A stretch of 5,315 nucleotides of DNA from an uncultured Lachnospiraceae bacterium. GTDB lineage: Bacteria > Bacillota_A > Clostridia > Lachnospirales > Lachnospiraceae. The notes beneath the pieces are model-generated. The model had not been told where the DNA came from and ran no database searches. It saw nothing but the letters and a program-made list of their open reading frames with translations. Numbering within the stretch: position 1 is the stretch's first letter; every line of letters begins with the position of its first letter. The position numbers and the translations under genes are program-made. The stretch covers positions 1 to 5,315 of the forward strand of contig CADAHD010000173.1 of assembly GCA_902787595.1 (NCBI GenBank). Direction: 5' to 3'. Shown here one piece after another: positions 1 to 4,762 of the stretch.

Positions 1-175
1 TAGCGCTGCGGTGATAATGAGCGCTCTTTTTCTTCCAGCCCGGATGCTTATGGTCGCTGGGCCAGATAACCTGCGGATCCGGACGCACCAGGATAAACCT
101 TCCCCATCGCTCGAGCTTCTCACCGTCGCCTGTATCAAGTACACTGTATTCTTTCCAATTATCTGCTGTCCACAT
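1..175 (-). CDS. Class I SAM-dependent methyltransferase, N-terminal 58 residues (partial, 3' end outside window)
   Basis: The reverse strand from 175 reads MWTADNWKEYSVLDTGDGEK and stays open to the window edge, passing through VRPDPQVIW (residues 30-38) and HPGWKKKSAHYHRS. I recognise this from memory as the start of the COG1092-like class I methyltransferases of Clostridia (rRNA large-subunit methyltransferase-like, usually about 280-300 aa). The SAM-binding Rossmann fold would lie beyond the window, so the activity is inferred only from the N-terminus. The ATG at 175-173 is the only start candidate near the conserved beginning. It has no Shine-Dalgarno sequence upstream, and a consensus promoter ends seven bases before it, so the message is probably leaderless. 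The preceding DUF3021 gene ends about 50 bp upstream with no terminator visible, so read-through is possible too. Exact substrate unknown. Confidence 0.72.
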   Translation of the reverse strand, partial: MWTADNWKEYSVLDTGDGEKLERWGRFILVRPDPQVIWPSDHKHPGWKKKSAHYHRSA

Positions 176-182
176 AAACCAT

Positions 183-211
183 ATTATACCCTAATTTACA
201 TATAATATCAA
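183..211 (-). promoter_or_regulatory. Sigma-A type promoter of the methyltransferase gene
   Basis: On the minus strand TTGATA (211-206, five of six matches to TTGACA) is separated by exactly 17 bp from TATAAT (188-183, perfect). The predicted +1 falls at 176-175. Position 175, an A in the transcript, is the first base of the ATG. The box lies in the 49-bp gap after the DUF3021 gene. No operator-like repeat was seen around it. Confidence 0.72.
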
Positions 212-224
212 CGATGACGCCGGC

Positions 225-683
225 TTATCTTCTCCCGCTCTGGAACATTTTAAGATCCTCATTGAGCTTCTTATCGTCTACCTTTCTTTTGATCTTATAG
301 ATCAGGAAAATGCAGATATAAACAACGATGATATATGCCGCAAATCCCAGTATCACCCATATGTTTCCTTCAAACCATTTACACACAAAAGAGAGTACGG
401 TATACAGGACCGTACAGATCAGCATCCCAGCGATCTCCTTAAGTCCCAGGGTATCGGCCTCATCAAAATTTCCGAACAGATAAACCTGCATATAGCATAT
501 GATATAGCAGGCAAGGATCATCTCGCCCATATGCAGTATCCCGGCTTCCGTTCTGCCCGTACATAATCTGTACACACAGTAAAAGAAAAGCTGTGCAAAG
601 AAATACAGGCATGACTTGAATTCTATCCCTATCTCCCCTGTGAGATATCTCTCAAATAAAGTGATATTCTTTTTATCTTTCAC
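225..683 (-). CDS. DUF3021-family four-helix membrane protein, partner of the LytTR regulator
   Basis: A 152-residue protein with four hydrophobic segments at about residues 23-41, 49-70, 81-101 and 107-130, a short charged N-terminus, and a basic/acidic tail (KIKRKVDDKKLNEDLKMF) likely in the cytosol. Size, topology and position right after a stand-alone LytTR gene match DUF3021 proteins. These are widespread in Firmicutes, and their molecular role is not firmly established. By analogy with streptococcal HdrRM/BrsRM modules it may restrain the LytTR protein at the membrane; that is inference. The start is GTG at 683-681, preceded five bases upstream by a strong AAAGGAGG (696-689). It overlaps the end of the LytTR gene by 11 bp, so the two are almost certainly co-transcribed and translationally coupled. 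No intact terminator follows. Confidence 0.8.
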   Translation of the reverse strand: MKDKKNITLFERYLTGEIGIEFKSCLYFFAQLFFYCVYRLCTGRTEAGILHMGEMILACYIICYMQVYLFGNFDEADTLGLKEIAGMLICTVLYTVLSFVCKWFEGNIWVILGFAAYIIVVYICIFLIYKIKRKVDDKKLNEDLKMFQSGRR

Positions 684-1122
684 GCCTGCCTCCTTTCAGG
701 ATGCGCCTGAACTCAGAGGCGTAGGTCCTGGAAATGATTATATGTTCGCCGTTTATCATGGTAGCGTCTATCCTGTTTGATGACAGCGCCTTTAGCCGCT
801 CGACCTTATCGATGTTGATCATCATGGATTTGCTGCAGCGGAAGACCCTCTCATCCTCTATCTCATATTCAATCCGTGCCAGCGAGCCGTCCAGCCGCAC
901 CACATCGTCAGCCGTATATGCAAAAGTCTTGTCATCGACTGTTTCTATATACAGGATATCATCAAGGACGAGACATACTGTCTCGTCCCCGGCCTTCCCA
1001 TAGATCTTCACATCATCGGTGCCTATGGCATCCAGTATCCTTTTGATCTTCGGCGTTTTTTCCCTGTATCTTACTATGACTTCATCCTCACCGGATGAGA
1101 TATGCTGAATATCTATTTTCAT
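673..1122 (-). CDS. Stand-alone LytTR DNA-binding transcriptional regulator
   Basis: A 149-residue protein whose C-terminal two thirds (about residues 46-143) form a LytTR domain: DDILYIETVDDKTFAYT (54-70), then VFRCSKSMMINIDKVERL (93-110), and the terminal strand and helix HIIISRTYASEFRRIL. The N-terminal 45 residues are too short for a response-regulator receiver and contain no phospho-acceptor pattern. It is therefore not a classical two-component regulator but the small LytTR type usually encoded beside DUF3021. Expected role: dimeric binding to direct repeats in target promoters, its own included. The neighbouring ABC export operon is a plausible target by position only. Start ATG 1122-1120 has no Shine-Dalgarno sequence; TATAAT-like bases lie directly before it. 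The stop overlaps the downstream gene by 11 bp. Confidence 0.85.
   Translation of the reverse strand: MKIDIQHISSGEDEVIVRYREKTPKIKRILDAIGTDDVKIYGKAGDETVCLVLDDILYIETVDDKTFAYTADDVVRLDGSLARIEYEIEDERVFRCSKSMMINIDKVERLKALSSNRIDATMINGEHIIISRTYASEFRRILKGGRRER
689..696 (-). promoter_or_regulatory. Ribosome binding site that decides the GTG start of the DUF3021 gene
   Basis: AAAGGAGG lies inside the last codons of the LytTR gene, five bases before GTG at 683. There is no ATG at this distance, so the near-perfect site is the reason for choosing the GTG start and the 11-bp gene overlap. Confidence 0.75.
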
Positions 1123-1129
1123 GCATTAT

Positions 1130-1159
1130 ATAATACCACATATGATGTATGAATGTCAT
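1130..1159 (-). promoter_or_regulatory. Candidate promoter of the LytTR-DUF3021 operon
   Basis: Two overlapping readings exist on the minus strand. ATGACA (1159-1154), 18 bp, TATTAT (1135-1130) puts +1 near 1123-1122, at the ATG. TTCATA (1153-1148), 17 bp, TATAAT (1130-1125) would put +1 inside codon 2 and so cannot serve this start. The first is preferred; its -35 box lies at the tip of the intergenic repeat. Both are imperfect matches. Confidence 0.42.
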
Positions 1160-1192
1160 TCTATGGAAGAATCTGCTTCTGTCAGGATCCTT

Positions 1193-1226
1193 GTTACTAT
1201 CACGGCCCTCAGGCCGTGATAGTAAC
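1193..1226. repeat. Perfect 15-bp inverted repeat with 4-base loop
   Basis: GTTACTATCACGGCC (1193-1207) and its exact reverse complement (1212-1226) flank CTCA. No T-tract follows on either strand, so it is not an intrinsic terminator. It abuts the next stem at 1227 with no unpaired base, which would allow coaxial stacking. Confidence 0.9.
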
Positions 1227-1269
1227 GGGTTTTGCCAATTAAGATCGCCTGCGGCGATGGGCAAAACCC
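1227..1269. repeat. Nested hairpin: 10-bp outer stem enclosing a 6-bp inner stem
   Basis: GGGTTTTGCC (1227-1236) pairs perfectly with GGCAAAACCC (1260-1269). Inside, ATCGCC (1244-1249) pairs with GGCGAT (1253-1258) around a TGC loop. A seven-base AATTAAG bulge lies on one side and a single G on the other. The arrangement suggests selection for a defined RNA or single-stranded DNA shape. Confidence 0.85.
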
Positions 1270-1290
1270 ATCTCACGCTACAAATCTTGG

Positions 1291-1322
1291 GCCGTAATCG
1301 CGCAGCGAGTGCGCGATTCGGC
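1291..1322. repeat. GC-rich hairpin of the intergenic repeat
   Basis: GCCG plus AATCGCGCA (1291-1304, with one bulged T at 1295) pairs with TGCGCGATT plus CGGC (1310-1322) around GCGAG. This gives 13 pairs. No T-run adjoins it on either strand. Confidence 0.82.
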
Positions 1323-1364
1323 TGTGAATGATAACAAATCCTTTACTTCGCTCAGGATGACCGG

Positions 1365-1390
1365 GGCGCAGGAAGAATAGCGCCTGCGCC
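1365..1390 (-). other. Hairpin directly after the ABC permease stop codon
   Basis: GGCGCAGG (1390-1383 on the minus strand) pairs with CCTGCGCC (1372-1365) across a 10-base loop, starting two bases beyond the permease stop. There is no U-tract, so it is a poor intrinsic terminator. It may instead protect the 3' end of the ABC mRNA. It lies just outside the right end of the repeat element. Confidence 0.55.
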
Positions 1391-1391
1391 T

Positions 1392-2183
1392 CTAGCTCGC
1401 AAGGTCTCTCTTGAGATAGACTGTATAGGCGGCCGCCAGCGCTGCTAAGGTAACGATAAGCCCGATGAGCATGCTGTATTCGGGTGCATCCAGCCCGGCA
1501 AAGATCTCCGACGCGTTCGTAAATGAGAAAGGCTCAACGAAGAGATAATCCTTCATATCCGGCACGACCCTGCCGGTGATATCGCTCACATACAATACCA
1601 GCGCTATTCCAAGCCCCACTCCCATTCGGTTGCGCTGCGACACTGCCGATGCCAGCAGGGCAAGCGAAGCCACCTCAACATTCATAAACAGCATGCAAAG
1701 CAGAAATCTTATCAGCTCCTTCCACATAACATCTTCACCCAGACATACAAAACCCAGCGCATAAAAGATACCGCAGATCAGCGTAAACAGCACAATATTG
1801 ATAATAACTGCCAGACACTTGGAAGTGACTGCTTTCCATCTGGATACAGGCAGCGAATAAAGGAATTCACCGGTATGCCCGTCCTCTTCCTTCGACAGCA
1901 TGCATGATGCAAGGAAGGCTGCAAACATCGCGCTTCCAAGACCATGCACCGTACCGACCTCGGTCGCAAAAAATCCGGCCAGGGTTGCAATGCTCAAGGT
2001 GCTCATACCGAAGGCCTCCGAAAAAGCTCCCATATTCGAGAAGCTGTCCGCCATCTCCATCACATCGCCTTCCATGCTCTTATACATCAGCACACAGATA
2101 AAACCAAGTCCTCCGACGGTCAGTGCCCAGATCAGCAGGCTCTTAAGATTAAGTTTCATTTCCTGTTTAAATATCGCCAGCAT
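1392..2183 (-). CDS. ABC-2 type transporter permease
   Basis: A 263-residue integral membrane protein with about six hydrophobic segments at residues 15-35, 65-97 (long, perhaps with a re-entrant part), 123-147, 157-181, 186-201 and 236-256. Between segments 2 and 3 stands KEEDGHTGEFLYSLPVSRWK (99-117 region), the cytosolic coupling-helix signature of ABC-2 permeases, typically EFLxSLPVSR. It should form the membrane channel of an exporter with the ATPase encoded upstream; the substrate cannot be told from sequence (BcrAB, NatAB and lipid or peptide exporters all look like this). I chose ATG 2183-2181, which follows AAAGGAGG (2200-2193) by nine bases and lies one base after the ATPase stop. 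An in-frame ATG eight codons earlier would overlap the ATPase gene and lacks this spacing. Confidence 0.88.
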   Translation of the reverse strand: MLAIFKQEMKLNLKSLLIWALTVGGLGFICVLMYKSMEGDVMEMADSFSNMGAFSEAFGMSTLSIATLAGFFATEVGTVHGLGSAMFAAFLASCMLSKEEDGHTGEFLYSLPVSRWKAVTSKCLAVIINIVLFTLICGIFYALGFVCLGEDVMWKELIRFLLCMLFMNVEVASLALLASAVSQRNRMGVGLGIALVLYVSDITGRVVPDMKDYLFVEPFSFTNASEIFAGLDAPEYSMLIGLIVTLAALAAAYTVYLKRDLAS

Positions 2184-2184
2184 A

Positions 2185-3021
2185 TTATGCTTCCTCCTTT
2201 CCATCATAGAAATGCATGAACAGATCCTCCAGCGAAGGTTCCTCTATGCAGAGATTCTCGATATTCTTCGTACCGAGATCTTTTATCAGTTCATTGATAT
2301 CGCCCTTGAATACGTATTCCTTATGCTCGCCGTCTGCCGTAAGCTTTACATTCTTTACTGAAGTTTCCAGCAGATCCTCTACCTTTGAGAGCTTTATAAG
2401 ATGCCCCTCTCTCATCACCGCCGCGCGGTCACAGTATCGTTTCACTTCCGAAAGCACATGGGTGGAGAGCATGCAGGTCGTCCCCTGCGATACATACTCC
2501 TTTATCAGTTCAAAGAATATGTTCTGCATCAGGGGATCCAGACCGCTGGTGGGCTCGTCAAAGATAAAGAGTTTAGGCTTGTGCTGCATCGCGCATACTA
2601 TGCTGACTTTCTTTCTGTTGCCAAGCGAAAGCTCTTTGATCTTCTTGCCCGTATCCAGCTTAAGGCGTTCGCAGAGCATCTCTGCCTCAGCCTTGCAGTC
2701 CTGCCCTCTCACTTCTGCTGCATACTTTATCACTTCCGATACTTTCATGGCCGGATAAAAGAGCGCCTCCGAAGGCATATATCCCACTTCCTTAAGTATC
2801 TTTTCGTGCTCCTTTACGCTGTCCATACCCAGGATATTTATGCTGCCGCTGTTAAATCTGAGAAAGCCCAGCATGGATCTGATCGTAGTGGATTTACCTG
2901 CGCCGTTCGGTCCGATAAAGCCAAATATCTCTCCCTTCATCACATCAAAACTGATATCGCTCACGCCTCTTTTTTTGCCGTAAGTCTTGGTCAGATTTTT
3001 AATGCTTATAACATTTTCCAT
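2185..3021 (-). CDS. ABC transporter ATP-binding protein (BcrA/NatA/YxlF-like)
   Basis: A 278-residue soluble ATPase energising the adjacent ABC-2 permease at the inner membrane face. Visible motifs in order: Walker A GPNGAGKST (37-45), Q-loop region GYMPSE (80-85) where the usual Gln is replaced by Ser, signature LSLGNRKK (131-138) in place of LSGGQ, Walker B LFIFDEP (151-157) with D155 and catalytic E156, D-loop SGLD (159-162), and switch H188 in STH. The C-terminus ends with PSLEDLFMHFY, the typical tail of BcrA/DrrA-type ATPases. Start ATG 3021-3019 follows AAAGGAG (3034-3028) by six bases; the reading frame is open further upstream but that stretch holds the terminator of the preceding gene. 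The divergent signature is common in this subfamily, so activity is still expected. Confidence 0.93.
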   Translation of the reverse strand: MENVISIKNLTKTYGKKRGVSDISFDVMKGEIFGFIGPNGAGKSTTIRSMLGFLRFNSGSINILGMDSVKEHEKILKEVGYMPSEALFYPAMKVSEVIKYAAEVRGQDCKAEAEMLCERLKLDTGKKIKELSLGNRKKVSIVCAMQHKPKLFIFDEPTSGLDPLMQNIFFELIKEYVSQGTTCMLSTHVLSEVKRYCDRAAVMREGHLIKLSKVEDLLETSVKNVKLTADGEHKEYVFKGDINELIKDLGTKNIENLCIEEPSLEDLFMHFYDGKEEA

Positions 3022-3064
3022 GTTTTTCTCCTTTCCTTCTGTCTCTGTAAAACCTTTGTAACAT

Positions 3065-3097
3065 AAAAAAAATGCGGGAACAATACCGTTACCCGCA
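3065..3097 (-). terminator. Rho-independent terminator after the spermidine-synthase-like gene
   Basis: On the minus strand TGCGGG (3097-3092) pairs with CCCGCA (3078-3073). AAC/GTT extends the stem inward past a bulged T, around GGTATT. Eight T residues (3072-3065) follow at once. It lies 63 bases past the stop at 3160 and before the ATPase ATG, so it should separate the two operons or act as an attenuator if transcription reads through. Confidence 0.9.
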
Positions 3098-3098
3098 A

Positions 3099-3116
3099 GC
3101 GGCACTTTTCAGCCGC
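3099..3116. repeat. Second short hairpin next to the terminator
   Basis: GCGGC (3099-3103) pairs with GCCGC (3112-3116) across eight bases. It stacks two bases before the terminator stem on the transcript and may extend the terminator or offer an alternative fold. No functional claim. Confidence 0.5.
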
Positions 3117-3122
3117 CAAGTT

Positions 3123-3140
3123 GCACCTGTTAACAGCTGC
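3123..3140. promoter_or_regulatory. 18-bp near-perfect palindrome, possible operator
   Basis: GCA-C-CTGTTAACAG-C-TGC is a perfect 10-bp palindrome (CTGTTAACAG, 3127-3136) extended by three pairs after one mismatch. It is intergenic, about 100 bp upstream of the ATPase start. It could be a regulator site for the ABC operon, but no convincing -35/-10 pair was found beside it. Confidence 0.3.
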
Positions 3141-3159
3141 CCGATATTTAACTCTTATA

Positions 3160-4761
3160 TCAAAGCCAGTTCAGCAGACCTTCCAGTCCCTGTTCCTCAT
3201 ATATCTCCTTGTAAAAGGATGCTTCCTCACCTATAAGGCTGTCGATCACCTTCATTCCGAGCAGTTCAACCGGAGCCTTGTCATCATTCATGATCAGATC
3301 CCCGCCGTTGTATGCGGTAATGCCATCCGCCACGCGCTCCATCATCCTGTTCAGATCCGGCGCCTGCTCTGTCTGTCTTTCTTCGTTAAAACGCGCAAGG
3401 CAGGCTGCGTCGGTAAATGCATAAAGTTCACGGTTGCTGCTGCCGGCCACATCCACCGTATAAACATTATCAAATACGGATGCTATGGTATCTGCAAGGT
3501 ACTGCGTGATATCGCCTTCCTCACCGCTGCGCATGTTCATATTAACGACCATCACGCCGTCTTCGTTCAGATGTTCCTTTACCAGACTGAAGAATTCCAC
3601 AGAGCTCATCTGAAACGGAATGGTAATGTCCTGATAGGCGTCCACCATGATCAGGTCATACTTTTTATCATCAGCATTAAGATAGGCGCGGCCGTCATAA
3701 GTGACCACAGGCACATCATCCGATAATTCAAAATACTCCCTGGCCAGTTTTGTTATGCTCTCATCTATCTCCACTCCCGTGATGTTCATATTGTCAAAAT
3801 AACGGTTACACTGCGTGGCAAAAGTTCCCGTGCCCATGCCCAGTATCAGGGTATCAAGCTTATCCTTTTCCTTAACACCTGCCAGGAAAGGAGCAGCCAT
3901 TGCATAATCGTAATACATGCCTGTCAGTTCCTTTTCCTTACGGTATACGCTCTGCACACCAAAGAGCACATTGGTGGATAATACCACTTCCCTGTCATTC
4001 TCATATACCTGCAGATAATTATATACGGACTCTCCCTCATAGCTCAGATCATCCTGCCAGAAAGCAAAACTTCCGTTATGTCCGAAGATACAGCAGATCA
4101 CAAAGAGCACAGCGGATACCGGCATCTTTTTTACAAATATCTTTTCCGTTATAAAATAAACAAAGGCCAGCGCCAGCAGTATGCCCGCAAAGATCAGGAA
4201 GGTGATGGCCGTTCCCACTGCTGGTATGGAAACAAAAGTGGGAACGAAGGTTCCTATTATCGAGCCTATGGTATTGGCGGCATTCAGCCTTCCTACAACT
4301 GTCCCGCTCTCATCCATGCTGCTTACCGTATACTTGACCAGCGAGGGCGTAACCGTTCCGAGTAAAAAGAGCGGAAAAACAAACACTACCATGCAGGCCG
4401 CAAAAGCAGCGATAATAAGGAAGTTACTGTTGATCGAAAAGATCAGCGCCACGGCTATGCCGGTGATCATATACTTTCCCAGCACGGGAATGGCCGCGAT
4501 CCATATGGCTGCGATGATGATCCTGCCGTAAAGCTTATCCGGATCGGGGTTCTTATCCGCGCTCCTTCCGCCGTACAGATTTCCCAGCGCCATCGCTATC
4601 ATTATGGTACCTATGATTATTGTCCATACTATCTGTGAGGAAGAAAAATACGGGGCTAAAAGTCTGCTGGCTCCCAGTTCCACTGCCATAACGCTCATCC
4701 CCGCAAAAAACTCAGTCAGATACAGATAAAACTTATTCTTTAATATTTTTCTTTCTTTCAT
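3160..4761 (-). CDS. Fused MFS-like membrane domain / spermidine-synthase-like protein
   Basis: A 533-residue two-part protein. Residues 1-228 carry about seven or eight hydrophobic helices, with the diagnostic opening VELGASRLLAPYFSSSQIVW (27-46) and YGGRSAD (63-69) of membrane-fused polyamine-synthase homologues. Residues 240-533 are a Rossmann-type aminopropyl/methyltransferase fold: glycine loop LGMGTG (307-312), acidic residue in VEID (330-333, E331), YDGRAY (355-360, D356), and DLIMVDAYQD (369-378). The soluble part would bind SAM or decarboxylated SAM at the membrane. The canonical SpeE catalytic pattern (D-x-x-D-P) is absent; D374 and D378 are four apart and followed by IPF, so true spermidine synthesis is doubtful. 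Start ATG 4761 follows GGAG (4770-4767) by five bases and lies one base after the preceding stop. A strong terminator follows. Confidence 0.87.
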   Translation of the reverse strand: MKERKILKNKFYLYLTEFFAGMSVMAVELGASRLLAPYFSSSQIVWTIIIGTIMIAMALGNLYGGRSADKNPDPDKLYGRIIIAAIWIAAIPVLGKYMITGIAVALIFSINSNFLIIAAFAACMVVFVFPLFLLGTVTPSLVKYTVSSMDESGTVVGRLNAANTIGSIIGTFVPTFVSIPAVGTAITFLIFAGILLALAFVYFITEKIFVKKMPVSAVLFVICCIFGHNGSFAFWQDDLSYEGESVYNYLQVYENDREVVLSTNVLFGVQSVYRKEKELTGMYYDYAMAAPFLAGVKEKDKLDTLILGMGTGTFATQCNRYFDNMNITGVEIDESITKLAREYFELSDDVPVVTYDGRAYLNADDKKYDLIMVDAYQDITIPFQMSSVEFFSLVKEHLNEDGVMVVNMNMRSGEEGDITQYLADTIASVFDNVYTVDVAGSSNRELYAFTDAACLARFNEERQTEQAPDLNRMMERVADGITAYNGGDLIMNDDKAPVELLGMKVIDSLIGEEASFYKEIYEEQGLEGLLNWL

Positions 4762-4762
4762 A

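Larger units (their letters stand above)
1154..1362. repeat. Structured intergenic repeat element (MITE/REP-like) with inverted terminal units
   Basis: This block has no credible gene. It consists of a left REP-like unit (1154-1173), a 15-bp hairpin (1193-1226), a nested hairpin (1227-1269), a GC-rich hairpin (1291-1322), and a right REP-like unit (1338-1362) in inverse orientation. The outer ends read GTCATTCT (1155-1162, plus) and GTCATCCT (1361-1354, minus). A second inner pair of inverted ends is GGATCCTTGTTACTATCAC (from 1186, plus) against GGATTTGTTATCATTCAC (from 1341, minus). The right unit, GTCATCCTGAGCGAAGTAAA on the minus strand, resembles dispersed bacterial repeats of the GTCATCCTGAGCGAAG type that I recall from many genomes. 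No target-site duplication and no transposase were seen, so any mobility would have to be in trans. Confidence 0.68.

Noticed and set aside
11..205. Plus-strand 64-codon frame at the left edge
   Set aside because: It is antisense to the recognisable methyltransferase N-terminus and runs through that gene's promoter.
1123..1153. LytTR direct-repeat binding site near the LytTR start (ACATTCAT and ACATCAT)
   Set aside because: The two copies are only about eight bases apart and do not match the spacing or core expected for LytTR dimers. Chance similarity in AT-rich DNA is likelier.
1190..1330. tRNA, riboswitch or integron attC site in the hairpin cluster
   Set aside because: There is no cloverleaf, anticodon arm or TTCAA-type T-loop. 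No known riboswitch core was recognised, and it lies after the permease stop. No integrase or cassette structure is present.
1088..1331. Short open frames of 60-62 codons across the repeat on both strands
   Set aside because: They are read-throughs of inverted repeats, share mirrored peptides because the DNA is palindromic, and have no ribosome sites or homology-like features.
2184..2207. An eight-residue earlier start for the permease
   Set aside because: It overlaps the ATPase C-terminus and would place the AAAGGAGG site inside the coding sequence. The ATG at 2183 is ideally spaced.
3022..3105. A 28-residue N-terminal extension of the ABC ATPase starting at 3105
   Set aside because: It would run through the terminator hairpin and T-tract. 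The ATG at 3021 has a good Shine-Dalgarno sequence and gives the usual ABC N-terminus (ENVISIKNLTKTYG).
3121..3726. Plus-strand 201-codon open frame opposite the spermidine-synthase-like gene, and similar plus-strand frames at 2401-3066, 2216-2758 and 1900-2361
   Set aside because: They lie antisense to genes with clear family motifs, have no plausible ribosome sites or recognisable domains, and have low-complexity compositions typical of shadow frames.
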